Origin: Lewinellaceae bacterium
Lineage (GTDB): Bacteria; Bacteroidota; Bacteroidia; Chitinophagales; Saprospiraceae
Assembly (NCBI GenBank): GCA_016712415.1
Contig: JADJRC010000015.1
Span: 145,424-209,423 of the forward strand
Length of the DNA: 64,000 bases
Reading direction: 5' to 3'
Part shown: positions 30,667 to 40,714 of the stretch, piece by piece
Numbering within the stretch: the stretch's first letter is position 1
Layout: each line of letters opens with the position of its first letter
Made by a program: the position numbers and the translations under genes
The notes under the pieces: model-generated
Database searches by the model: none
What the model saw: only the letters and a program-made list of their open reading frames with translations
Told to the model about the DNA's origin: nothing

Positions 30667-31887
30667 GTGATAACACAGGTACTTCATACCATATATGTTA
30701 TTGTTGCGGAGCTCTTCATCGCCGAGCTGACGTTCCCCTTTATCACGGTAGCGGTGGCCCGCGTATTGGGCAAGGAGAAACTGATACCACGGTATTTTCC
30801 CGAACGGAATTTTGATTATGCCTGCGTGATCACGGCTTACCAAAACGCCGAAATCGCCGTGCCCCTGGTGCAGTCGCTGTTGCGACAGACACACCGGAAT
30901 TTTGTCATTTACCTTGTCGCCGATGAGTGCCCCGACTTTGACCCGGGCATACACAGCGAGCGGTTTATACTGCTTCGGCCTGTGAATCCGCTGAGGCTGA
31001 AGATCAAAAGCATCATCCATGCAGCGCAGCACTTCAAGCGCTGTCATGATTATATTGCCATCTTTGATGCCGACAACCTGGCGCATCCGCAGTTTCTGGA
31101 AGAAATCAACAAATACGCCAATGCGGGTTATTTCTGTATTCAGGGGCAACGAAAGGCCAAAAACCTGGATACCACCTTCGCGGCACTCGACAGCCTTGGC
31201 GAACATTATAAAAACTATACCGAACGGTATGTGCCGCATATGCTCGGCTGTTCAGCGGTAATAAGCGGGTCGGGTATGGCAACGGAGGCGGGCCTGTATG
31301 AAACCTATCTGGCGAGTTCCGAGATACGGCACGGACAACAACAGCAAAAAAAGATGCTCCAGGAGGACAAAATCCTCCAGAATTTTCTCCTTCGGCAGGA
31401 TAAAAAGATCGCCTATGCCCGCCAGGCTATCGTTTACGATGAAAAGGTGGAAACAGGCGAGGCTGTCGAAACACAGCGCAGCCGCTGGCTGTACTCCTAT
31501 TTTCAAAACCTTCCCAATGCCACAGGGCTTATTTGGCTGGGCATTACCCGCCTCAGTTTCAATCAGTTATATTTCGGACTGGTCACCTTTGCCATGCCCA
31601 TGTTTATCTTGATCGGCATGGCAGTTGTTTTGGTTTTGCTCGGCATCTCCATTTCGCCCCACGGGTCGGAAGCGGTCGTGGCTGCAGTGTTTATATTCAT
31701 CCTCAATATCTTCTGGTGCCTCAAACTCGACCATGCGCCTCCTCCGGTCTGGAAGGCTGCCCGCAGCGCACCGATGTTTATGTGGCGCCAACTGGTCGGT
31801 TTGTTCAGGATGCGCGATCCGGATAAAAATTTCAAACATACCGAACACCGCAAAGTGGTATCGGTAGACGAGGTGCTGGATAAATAG
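30667..31887 (+). CDS. Membrane family 2 glycosyltransferase
   Basis: An N-terminal helix, GT-A core and two to three C-terminal helices (MFILIGMAVVLVLLGI, VVAAVFIFILNIFW). Motifs: CVITAYQNAE, AIFDADNLAHP (DxD), QEDKILQ and TQRSRWLYSY, the (Q/R)xxRW motif of processive, HAS/cellulose-synthase-like enzymes. GTG start. Part of the run of three polysaccharide genes; likely polymerises or extends the glycan. Confidence 0.87.
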   Translation: MITQVLHTIYVIVAELFIAELTFPFITVAVARVLGKEKLIPRYFPERNFDYACVITAYQNAEIAVPLVQSLLRQTHRNFVIYLVADECPDFDPGIHSERFILLRPVNPLRLKIKSIIHAAQHFKRCHDYIAIFDADNLAHPQFLEEINKYANAGYFCIQGQRKAKNLDTTFAALDSLGEHYKNYTERYVPHMLGCSAVISGSGMATEAGLYETYLASSEIRHGQQQQKKMLQEDKILQNFLLRQDKKIAYARQAIVYDEKVETGEAVETQRSRWLYSYFQNLPNATGLIWLGITRLSFNQLYFGLVTFAMPMFILIGMAVVLVLLGISISPHGSEAVVAAVFIFILNIFWCLKLDHAPPPVWKAARSAPMFMWRQLVGLFRMRDPDKNFKHTEHRKVVSVDEVLDK

Positions 31888-31903
31888 CGCCAACCGGCCG
31901 GCC

Positions 31904-32972
31904 ATGAACAGCAGGGGCAGGATAACCTACATCGATTTTGCCAGGGGATATGCGATTTTCACGATCGTGTGTTACCACGGTCTGCAACGCGCCGACCTGC
32001 CGGGGTTGTGGCAAAAGGCTATCGTATTCGGCGGCACAGGGGTGCACCTGTTTTTTTTGTTGTCGGGTTTTGGCCTGGGGCTTTCCGGCGCCGGATACCG
32101 GGTTGCCGACTTTTTACAGGCGCAGGCTGACAAAGGTTTGGCTTCCATATGTACTGGTTTTGACAATCAGTGTTTTAGCCGCTTTTTTTTTGGAATTGTT
32201 CCCTGATGGTTTTGACGCCTGGCTGGCCGGGATGGGTTTGTATCAAATGTTTTCGGAGCGGTATATCGAAAGTTTTGGGGGCCATTTCTGGTTTATCAGC
32301 GCCATCCTTCAATTTTACCTGGTGTATCCGTTTTTATACAGGCTTAAAAAACGGCTGTCGGATAATCGAAGGTTTCTGGCCCTGGCTCTGGCATCGTCTG
32401 TCGCCTGGTGGCTGTTGGTGTGGTGGCTTGGGAAAGGCCATCAGCGAGTCTGGAATAGTTTTTTTCTGCAATTTTTATGGGAATTTGCGCTCGGGATGGT
32501 CCTGGCCGACCGATATGAGAGGAAAGATACCCGGTCGTGGCTTCGTGGCGACTTCTGGCGTTACCCGGCGTGGGTATACCTTCCGGCAGGGTTGTTGTTC
32601 AGTGGTTTTATGCTGCTTTTTACCCTGCAATTCGGCGAAACCGGAAAGATATTTAACGACATTCCGGCCTTGTTGGGATATACCGCCCTGAGCATTGCAC
32701 TGTACCGGTTGGGAGAAAGCATTTTACCGCTACTGAACCGGTTTTTTCTTTGGATCGGCAGTTTTTCTTATGCCTTATACCTGGTGCACGTGCTTGTACT
32801 TGAATTGTACGTCAGGGCCTTATTTGCAGCCGGCATTGCGGTAAATGGCCTGTCTTTGTTACCTTTCGCTGCAGTGGCGCTGCTGGCCGGCAGGTTGTTC
32901 GAACCGGTCAGCCGACGGTGGACCGCCTTATTTGAACAGCGCGATTCTAAGTACCGGGACCGAATTAATTGA
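31904..32972 (+). CDS. Acyltransferase family 3 membrane protein, frameshifted
   Basis: Integral-membrane O-acyltransferase (acyltransferase_3) that acetylates exported glycans. Start MNSRGRITYIDFARGYAIF with the conserved His in IVCYHGL and LFFLLSGFGLG. The frame breaks in a T5 run at 32111-32115; with T4 the sequence reads DFYRRRLTKVWLPY and continues with about nine helices to 32972 (GHFWFISAILQFYLVYP is the next hallmark). The last nine codons and the stop lie inside the left arm of an inverted-repeat element. Confidence 0.85.
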
Positions 32973-33159
32973 TAATTTAAACTTGGCCTTTTGCGTCAAT
33001 ACCGCGTTTTGAAAGGGTACACATTTTTGAAATCCCCGAAAATTGGTTCGTAATGACCTCGGAGAGGTCATTTTGCCCGTTTTTCTCTCGCTTCCTGTTT
33101 GTTGAAAAAAATGTGTACCCTTTCTAAAATTTTATCAATTAATTCAGTCCCGGTACTTA
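32948..33159. mobile_element. MITE-like nested inverted-repeat element
   Basis: About 212 bp. Outer arms at 32948-32979 and 33127-33159 are near-perfect inverted copies around TAAGTACCGGGAC and GAATTAATTGATAA. Inner arms at 33011-33028 and 33105-33124 pair around GAAAGGGTACACATTTTT. At the centre, 33052-33072 forms a perfect 9-bp hairpin (AATGACCTC, GAGGTCATT). No ORF inside. It lies between two genes of the polysaccharide operon, donating the stop codon of the first and abutting the ATG of the second. Confidence 0.75.
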
Positions 33160-33160
33160 T

Positions 33161-33885
<725 letters not shown>

Positions 33886-33899
33886 GACGACAACGACGA

Positions 33900-35435
33900 A
33901 TGGTCTTTAACAGCCTTTCCTTTTTGATTTTCATCGCTGTTTTTTTTCCGCTGTACTTTGGTACACGCGGACGTATGCGCTTGGGATTCTGTCTGTTAGC
34001 CAGCTATGTTTTTTACGGCTGGTGGGATTGGCGTTTCCTTGCACTTATCGCATTTTCGACGGTGATGGATTGGTGGTTTGGGCTGTGGATCAGTTATCTG
34101 GATGCTCCGGATGAAACCCTTAAACGGTGCGATGCCGGTAGCCCGACCCTGCGCAGTTTTGGAAAAGCGACTGCTATCGTTGCACGTACAGGTTTGGGCA
34201 GAAAAGCAGTGCTGGTCTTCAGTATATGCATGAATCTGGTTGTTTTGGGGTTTTTCAAATATTTTAACTTTTTCATTGAAAACGCTATTTCTGCTTTCTC
34301 AGCGGTCGGTTTGACGCCTTCCTGGACGACCTTGAACATCATTCTGCCGGTGGGGATATCTTTTTACACTTTCCAGAGCATGTCGTACACCATCGACGTG
34401 TACCGCCGTCAGATTGACCGGGAGCCTTCGCTGCTGCGCTTTGCAACGTTCATCTCCCTGTTTCCCCAATTGGTGGCCGGGCCTATCGTACGCGCAGCCG
34501 ACCTGCTGCCGCAGATGCAGAGCGACCGGCCATTTGTCTGGCGCAACTTGTATTCGGGGTCAGGGCGCGTATTGTGGGGTTTTTTCAAAAAAGTGGCCAT
34601 AGCCGACAGCCTTGCGCCGTTTGTGGATCAGGTATTCGAGGCGCCCGAATCCTTCGGTTCCCTGCACTTGCTGATCGGGGTGGTTTTTTATTCCTTCCAG
34701 ATATACTGCGACTTTTCGGGGTATTCGGACATTGCTATCGGCCTCGCGCGTATGATGGGTTTCGGTTTTCCGGAAAACTTCCGCACGCCTTATTTCTCCA
34801 GGAGTTTCAGCGAGTTTTGGACGCGCTGGCATGTATCGCTTTCCTCCTGGCTGCGCGATTACCTGTACATCCCGCTCGGCGGCAACCGGCTGGGGGGGGT
34901 GGCGACTTACCGGAACAATATGCTCACCATGCTGCTTGGCGGGTTGTGGCACGGCGCCAACTGGGCGTTTGTCTTCTGGGGATTGCTTCATGGGGTGTAT
35001 CTCATTCTGCAACGCGCAGTGGCCCCGGTCTGGCGGCGTTTGGTCCGATTTACCCGGCTCCCGGGCTTGCTGAATCACGGTATTGAAGTTGCCGTTGTTT
35101 ACAGCCTGACTCTGTTGGCATGGGTGTATTTCCGGAGCGGCAGTATTGGGCTGGCAGGGGGCGACAGTTTTGCAACGGCCAACCAGGTAATTTCGGGCAT
35201 CGGCGGCCTGGAAGGATTCAGTTTAGGAGCTGTTGTCAATAAATTTCAGGTCGTAAAAGGCTTTGTCCTGATCGGTATTCTGCTGGCTATCGAACTCACG
35301 AATGTCCGTTACCACTGGAATGTACGCCAGGTGCAGCAGCCGGGCTTCCGCATGGCTGCTTTTGCCGTTTTACTTTGGCTGATCGCCTTTTTCGGCACTT
35401 TTGGATCAAACGCCTTTATCTATTTTCAGTTTTAA
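33900..35435 (+). CDS. MBOAT family O-acyltransferase (AlgI/DltB-like)
   Basis: Polytopic enzyme of 511 residues that moves acyl groups across the inner membrane to polysaccharide. Motifs: LPVGISFYTFQSMSYTIDVYR, FPQLVAGPIVRAADLLPQ, YSFQIYCDFSGYSDIAIGLARMMG, NFRTPYFSRSFSEFWTRWH and the catalytic His in GGLWHGANW. It pairs with the SGNH-like gene 3 bp downstream, the standard AlgI-AlgX/AlgJ arrangement. Confidence 0.94.
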   Translation: MVFNSLSFLIFIAVFFPLYFGTRGRMRLGFCLLASYVFYGWWDWRFLALIAFSTVMDWWFGLWISYLDAPDETLKRCDAGSPTLRSFGKATAIVARTGLGRKAVLVFSICMNLVVLGFFKYFNFFIENAISAFSAVGLTPSWTTLNIILPVGISFYTFQSMSYTIDVYRRQIDREPSLLRFATFISLFPQLVAGPIVRAADLLPQMQSDRPFVWRNLYSGSGRVLWGFFKKVAIADSLAPFVDQVFEAPESFGSLHLLIGVVFYSFQIYCDFSGYSDIAIGLARMMGFGFPENFRTPYFSRSFSEFWTRWHVSLSSWLRDYLYIPLGGNRLGGVATYRNNMLTMLLGGLWHGANWAFVFWGLLHGVYLILQRAVAPVWRRLVRFTRLPGLLNHGIEVAVVYSLTLLAWVYFRSGSIGLAGGDSFATANQVISGIGGLEGFSLGAVVNKFQVVKGFVLIGILLAIELTNVRYHWNVRQVQQPGFRMAAFAVLLWLIAFFGTFGSNAFIYFQF

Positions 35436-35438
35436 CCG

Positions 35439-36307
35439 ATGAAACACCTGCTTTGGTTCTCCGGATTTTTGATGCTGCTGCTGGCCGGCGACCGGCTCGG
35501 CGGGGTGTTGCTGCAACGGCAGGCCGATGCAAGCCTGTTCCGGTATTCCCGCCTGTACCGGGGAGAGGCCGGGGCGGATCTGTTGTTTGTGGGCAACTCG
35601 CGCGGCCTGACGTTTTACCAGCCCTTTATCGAAGAAAAAACGGGCCTTCGAACATTCAACATGAGTTATAACGGTTTGCCTGCCGACCTCGCCAGGGTGC
35701 TGGTGCAGGACTACCTCGACCGCTACCCGGCGCCGAAAAAAAATGATCGTGGACATCACTTTGTGCGATCGTTCAAACGACGCCCTGATTGCGGGTTTTC
35801 TGCCTTTTACCGGCCGGTCGTTTCGTCTGGACAACCTGATACACAACAAGTTGCCTGAAACATGGCGGGCCGCGCGGGTTTCGGCCCTGTACCGGTTTAA
35901 CGGTGAAGTATTTCAAAGGGCGCTCTATCACCGCAACAAAACCGACAGCGACTGGCTGCTCGACCGCGTCATCGCGCCACAACTCGCTGCCGAAGCGGGC
36001 CGGCGCTCGTATGATCTGGAAGTGCATCCCGATCTGGTCGGGCAACTAAAGGCGCTGGTGGACAGCGCCCGCGAAAAAGGGGGTAACGGTGGAGTTGGTC
36101 ATCAGCCCTTATTTCCCTCCATTTCAGGTGAAAAACCTCGATGCGCTCCAGGTCGCTGTGGAACAGGCAACAGGCCAGTCCGTTCGCGATTACCGGCAGG
36201 CGCTGGCAAATCCCGCATTGTTCGGCGACTTCATGCACCCGAACAAAGCGGGCGCCGGGGCTTATATCGATTTGCTGCTGAAAGACGGCGTGCTGCCGGC
36301 GGAGTAA
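35439..36307 (+). CDS. SGNH-like acetyltransferase partner of MBOAT (two frameshifts)
   Basis: Three frames together make one protein of about 289 residues. Frame 1 has the signal anchor and GNSRGLTFYQPF (SGNH Ser block). The break is in the A8 run at 35734-35741; with A7 it reads PKKMIVDITLC. Frame 2 runs to SAREKG, with a second break in a G5 run at about 36080; with G4 it reads EKGVTVELVISPYFPPF. The last frame holds DFMHPNKAGA, the Asp-His of the triad. The role is inferred from its place after MBOAT: the periplasmic acyl acceptor step. Confidence 0.75.
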
Positions 36308-36311
36308 GGTA

Positions 36312-36731
36312 TTACTGTTCCGGCAGTTGGTATACGCCGGGTAAATTTCTGCCCAGTCCCTCGTAGTCAAGCCCATATCCCACCACAAATTGATCATCGA
36401 TATCGAAGCCGACGTGGTCGACCTGCACCGAAAAACGGGCTGCCTGGGGTTTGCGCAGAAAGGTGACGGTACAGATCGAGGCTGGCGATTGTTGCTGTAA
36501 CTGAGCGATAAAATAATGCAGGGTACGGCCGGTATCGACAATGTCTTCCACCACGATCACATGTCGGCCTGAAAGGTCTTTTTCCAGGCCCATGACCGTC
36601 TGGATCGACCCGGTGGAGCGGGTGCCGCTATAAGAGGAGAGTTTGACAAAACCGATCTCGCAGTCGCCCCTGAATGCCCGTATCAGGTCGGATGCAAACA
36701 CAAATGCGCCGCTTAATATGCTGATAAACAT
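36312..36731 (-). CDS. hpt: Hypoxanthine phosphoribosyltransferase, N-terminally truncated
   Basis: Purine salvage enzyme. The PRPP loop VVEDIVDTGRTL and the C-terminal VDHVGFDIDDQFVVGYGLDYEGLGRNLPGVY are intact, and FISILSGAFVFASDLIRA marks the first core strand. The normal first ~40 residues are missing: the open frame begins at MFISILSG, and an in-frame stop lies a few codons upstream, inside a palindromic repeat (about 36745-36780). The gap to rnhB (94 bp) is too short to hold the missing part. Activity is doubtful if the truncation is real. Confidence 0.8.
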   Translation of the reverse strand: MFISILSGAFVFASDLIRAFRGDCEIGFVKLSSYSGTRSTGSIQTVMGLEKDLSGRHVIVVEDIVDTGRTLHYFIAQLQQQSPASICTVTFLRKPQAARFSVQVDHVGFDIDDQFVVGYGLDYEGLGRNLPGVYQLPEQ

Positions 36732-36742
36732 CGGGAGAATGG

Positions 36743-36780
36743 TACTTCGCGTTCCGGAATATCATTCCGGGATACAGAGG
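36743..36780. repeat. Solo palindromic repeat upstream of hpt, same family as the 60.1 kb array
   Basis: GTTCCGGAATATCATTCCGG followed by GATACAGAGGGCG matches the unit of the array near 60.1 kb (GTTCCGGAATGCCATTCCGG, GTTACAGAGCGC). It occupies the place where the hpt 5' end should be. Confidence 0.75.
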
Positions 36781-36825
36781 GCGACAATTTGAAATACACC
36801 CCTTCTGCTTTACTTTTACCCGGCT

Positions 36826-37431
36826 ATGGCACTTCTTCCCTTTCATCATCCTGCAATAACAGAGGCCGGCTGCGACGAGGCCGGGCGCGGCTGCCTGGCC
36901 GGGCCTGTATTTGCGTCGGCGGTGATATTGCCGAAGGATTTTTCGCATCCGGTGCTGAATGATTCGAAGCAACTTGCTGAAAATCAACGCGATCAATTGC
37001 GCCATGTCATCGAGCAGGAAGCCATTGCATGGGCGGTTGCGCAAGTGGATGCCGGCGAAATTGACCGCATCAATATCCTGAAAGCGTCATTTTTGGCCAT
37101 GCACCGGGCGTTGGAGGCCTTGCGACAGCATCCCGAATTTATCCTGGTCGACGGCAACCGTTTTACGGCCTATGCGGGCATACCCCATCTTTGTGTGGTC
37201 AAAGGCGACGGCAAGTACGCTGCAATTGCCGCCGCCTCGGTTTTGGCCAAAACGCACCGCGATGCCTTTATGCTGAAATTGCACGAAGCATTCCCGTATT
37301 ACGACTGGCATTCCAACAAAGGGTATCCCACGGAAGCGCACCGCGAGGCGATTCGCAAACACGGCATTTCGCCCTATCATCGGAAATCGTTCCGGCTGTT
37401 GCCTCAGGGTGAGCAGATGAGGTTGTTTTAA
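36826..37431 (+). CDS. rnhB: Ribonuclease HII
   Basis: Cleaves RNA of RNA-DNA hybrids and removes ribonucleotides from DNA. AGCDEAGRGCLAGPVFASAVILP carries the Asp-Glu pair, LVDGNRF the third acidic region, and KGDGKYAAIAAASVLAKTHRD the fourth. 201 residues, full length. Divergent from hpt. Confidence 0.95.
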   Translation: MALLPFHHPAITEAGCDEAGRGCLAGPVFASAVILPKDFSHPVLNDSKQLAENQRDQLRHVIEQEAIAWAVAQVDAGEIDRINILKASFLAMHRALEALRQHPEFILVDGNRFTAYAGIPHLCVVKGDGKYAAIAAASVLAKTHRDAFMLKLHEAFPYYDWHSNKGYPTEAHREAIRKHGISPYHRKSFRLLPQGEQMRLF

Positions 37432-37621
37432 AAGATTCGGGGCTTAAAACAGGACCCTTCCCGAGTTTATTTCCCGCAGATTGCCGCAGAAAAAACCCGC
37501 AGAAAGGCGCAGAATATTGCTGAATCTGCGTCAATCTGCGGGTTTTTTCCGCGGCAATCTGCGGGAAACACACTACCACACGCGAAATTCGGGATGACTC
37601 ACATATTTAAATCCCGAATCT
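37431..37621. terminator. Nested palindromic region between convergent genes (bidirectional terminator candidate)
   Basis: An outer inverted pair (AGATTCGGGGCTTAAA near 37433 and its complement ending at 37621) encloses a larger hairpin at 37470-37569, built from CCCGCAGATTGCCGC, AAAAAACCCGCAGA and CGCAGA elements on each arm. rnhB (+) and the adhesin-like gene (-) converge here, so termination in both directions is likely. Confidence 0.65.
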
Positions 37622-40452
37622 TAATTGCTTTTTACCAGTTTTTTCGTCAGCACGCGTCCTTCCACTGTCAGCCGGACGAGGTACATGCCGTCGGGATAGC
37701 CGGACAGGTCGATCGTTTCGGACAAACCGGTTGCATTCGAGGCATTAGCTTCCCAGATGCGCTGTCCGAGCAGGTTGATCAGTTCGACGTTCATATCAAC
37801 GGCACGGTCGAAATCGACATTCAGTTCCGCCAAACCCGATGTGGGGTTCGGGCGCAACGAGAGCGAACGCAGTCCGTCGACCTCCTGTGCAGAAGTCGTA
37901 CCGATATTGACGGTCAGTTCATCCGTGCAACCCAGGGCATCTGTGACAGTAACGATGATTGGGCCTACAGGCAGGCCGGTCACGGTTTGGGTAGTGTCGC
38001 CGTTGCTCCAGGCATAGGTGTATGGCGGATTGCCGAGACCCACGTTGACGGTTGCCTGGCCGTTCTGTCCGTTGGTCGACGGCACGACGGTGGGGTAAAG
38101 ACCCATGTCGGCTGCGCAGGCGCGGAGGTTGATGTTGTCGAGGTCAAAATAAAAGTCACCGGCCGACCATGTGCCTCTGAATCGGATCGAAATATCCTGT
38201 CCTGCGTATGCCGCCAGACTGAGTTTGATCTTTTTCATATTGACCGATGGGACGTGCGTGACGATATTGATCGAATAGATTGCCTGGTAGTTCTGGCAGT
38301 CGGTTGAGACCATCACGTCGATCTTGGTGCCGCCGGCCAGTGATGTAGGCACGGTGCCTCCGCTGCCGAAGTTGGTGATGCGGTAATCGAACGTAAGCGA
38401 ATCGCCTGCGCCGATCTCTCCGTAACGCGGCAGGTCGTAAATGAGGGAGGGGTTGCTGCCCCACAGGTTCATCTCGATTACATAGGAGGTATTGGCATTT
38501 CCATTGGTGATAAACGGAAATCCGGTTACCGTCCATCCGTCGGGAATGACCAGGTCTTCAAAATCTTCGAAAAACGGTACGGGGCGCGGGAGGTGGCTGA
38601 CCGTGTAGTAGGCGGTATCGTTGGCGAGGTTCTGCTCGCTTGACAGGGAGGTCCAGCATTTAATATTAAATACACCATCCTGACTGTTGAAAGGCGTCGT
38701 AAAGGCGTAGTTAAACGATTCGTCGGGCTGAACAGTCGCGGTAATGGTTTCGACGACGGGTGCGCCGCCGTTTACAGAATAACCTACCTGGAAATTGGAT
38801 TGTGGCTGCGTACCGAAGTTGGTGAAGGTAAATGTCAATTCGTCTGCATCGAGTCCGCAATTTACATCTTCGCCGGCTGAAGTGGCATCAAACCCTACCA
38901 GGTCGTTGGCGAGCGGGACGTACATCCGGATGTCGTCTATGCCGATGCCATCGTAGTTGATGATAAAGTCGGCCGCAAAGGCAAAGCGCAGTTTTACCGA
39001 ACTGTTTCCGGCGGCGCCCATAAGCCTGATGCGCGCCGTCAGCCAGCCGTTGCTTTGGCCGGCCCAGACATCGCCCAGACCGAGGATGGTATTGTTAAAA
39101 TTATACCAGTTGAGTCCGTCGCCTATGGCGCCTACTTTTTCCCAGTCCTGCCCGTCGTTGGTCGACATTTCCAGGTATGTACCGTCGAAACTGAGTTCCG
39201 TAAAATAATTGATCGAAAACTCGATGACCGGCTCTTCAGTCAGGTCGGCAAGGTCGAAACAGGGAGACTCCAGGTACGATACTTCGTTGCCGTTGTACGT
39301 CCCGGTGAGGTTGGTGACCCAGGCATTTTTCCCGCTGGCTGCGGCAGAAATGGTGTTACCTGCAGGCTCGCCGAATTCCCAACTGGGCAAAAAACTGTTG
39401 TCCTGGTCTACCCGCCAGCCGCCGTCCCAGTTCTCGAAATCCTGGAAATAAGGCAATACCAGGCGGTTGTTGATGTAATATTTGAACGTATCGTTCCGGG
39501 TATCTTCGTCGCCCGTCATTTGGGTAAACACCTCGATCAGGTATTCGCCGGGCTCGGAAAAGTCGTACACGGTTTCAAACTGGATGACTTTCATGCTGTC
39601 TTTACCCAGTACACCGGTGTAAAAACCGTCCTGAGGTTGCGGCACGCCCGCGTCGAGGCCGTTCACGGTGAAGCGGAAGGGAACCAGCGATTGGGGCTGT
39701 GCGCCGTAGTTCTGCATGACGATGGTCACCGTCTCTATCCCGAGGTCGCAGCCGCTGAGCGGAGTGAGTACGTTGGCGATACCCACGTCGTCGGACCAGT
39801 AGGTCTGGAAAGAAACCGGCCCTACCGTCGTGGCAGCGGTCGTGGAGTCGCACTGTTCGATGACATAAAAGTCATAGTCGGTCTTTTTGGCGAGCCCCGT
39901 AAGCGTTACTTTGGGTATGCTTACAAACACGCTGTCGCCTACGCCCGAGCTCGGCAAAAAGCCTTTTGCGCCATAGATAACCCACCATCCAAGCACCGGG
40001 TTGACGCTGCCGGGTTGCCAGCGCAGTTTGGCGTAGGTATCATACACATTGTCCGTTTTCAGGTTTTTGGCTTTCAGACAGTCGGGGCAAAAGCCAGTAT
40101 CGGTAAAAATAACCCCGGAGTTGGGAAAGAGGCCATCATAGATGACATTGCCATCGTAGTCATAGAGCACGAAAGACACTTCAAAATCGGTAAAACCGGG
40201 CGTCCAGGATACCGATAATGGAGCGCCGTTGGTAATGACGAATGTCACCGTGCTGTCGATACCGTCGTCGTCCACATTGTTCAGGGTAAAATTATAAACG
40301 TTCGAGCCGTTGGTTATGGTAAGCGAACCGCCTTCCCAGCCGTCGCCAAAATTGTCGAACATTTCAAGCGTGTATTCGCATTGGGCGTTAGCCGTTTGAA
40401 ACCACGGCAGGCAAAAGGCGAAGAGGAAGAGGCGAAGTAGTTTTAAGTTCAT
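37621..40452 (-). CDS. Large secreted multidomain protein with T9SS sorting domain
   Basis: 943 residues: signal peptide (LLRLFLFAFCLPWFQTANAQ), an N-terminal beta domain (YTLEMFDNFGDGWEGGSLTI), a fibronectin-III domain (about 135-215), two CARDB-like modules alternating with two MAM/jelly-roll-like modules (SPCFDLADL; NINLRACAADMG), a SprB/PKD-like repeat (PPYTYAWSNGDTTQTVTGLP) and the C-terminal domain LRPNPTSGLAELNV. No catalytic domain was seen. Likely a cell-surface adhesin or gliding-related protein exported by the T9SS. Confidence 0.82.
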   Translation of the reverse strand: MNLKLLRLFLFAFCLPWFQTANAQCEYTLEMFDNFGDGWEGGSLTITNGSNVYNFTLNNVDDDGIDSTVTFVITNGAPLSVSWTPGFTDFEVSFVLYDYDGNVIYDGLFPNSGVIFTDTGFCPDCLKAKNLKTDNVYDTYAKLRWQPGSVNPVLGWWVIYGAKGFLPSSGVGDSVFVSIPKVTLTGLAKKTDYDFYVIEQCDSTTAATTVGPVSFQTYWSDDVGIANVLTPLSGCDLGIETVTIVMQNYGAQPQSLVPFRFTVNGLDAGVPQPQDGFYTGVLGKDSMKVIQFETVYDFSEPGEYLIEVFTQMTGDEDTRNDTFKYYINNRLVLPYFQDFENWDGGWRVDQDNSFLPSWEFGEPAGNTISAAASGKNAWVTNLTGTYNGNEVSYLESPCFDLADLTEEPVIEFSINYFTELSFDGTYLEMSTNDGQDWEKVGAIGDGLNWYNFNNTILGLGDVWAGQSNGWLTARIRLMGAAGNSSVKLRFAFAADFIINYDGIGIDDIRMYVPLANDLVGFDATSAGEDVNCGLDADELTFTFTNFGTQPQSNFQVGYSVNGGAPVVETITATVQPDESFNYAFTTPFNSQDGVFNIKCWTSLSSEQNLANDTAYYTVSHLPRPVPFFEDFEDLVIPDGWTVTGFPFITNGNANTSYVIEMNLWGSNPSLIYDLPRYGEIGAGDSLTFDYRITNFGSGGTVPTSLAGGTKIDVMVSTDCQNYQAIYSINIVTHVPSVNMKKIKLSLAAYAGQDISIRFRGTWSAGDFYFDLDNINLRACAADMGLYPTVVPSTNGQNGQATVNVGLGNPPYTYAWSNGDTTQTVTGLPVGPIIVTVTDALGCTDELTVNIGTTSAQEVDGLRSLSLRPNPTSGLAELNVDFDRAVDMNVELINLLGQRIWEANASNATGLSETIDLSGYPDGMYLVRLTVEGRVLTKKLVKSN

Positions 40453-40714
40453 GTTTCAGCCTGTTTATTTGTAAATTTCCATTTATGAGGGCGTTTGCTT
40501 TGGCTATGGGGGGCAGGCTTCAAAGGTAAGCGTTGACGGCAATATGCAAAAGCCACACTTCAATTCGGCAGTTTTTGGCAAAAAAAGAGGCTGCACGACA
40601 AGCAGTGTTTGTGCAGGATTTACATTTTTACAGGTAATCAAGATTCAAAACCTGCTGTATTTCCCGATCAAACCCTTCTTGCTGTGCAGCCCGGTCAGAC
40701 GCCTTAAACGACCC

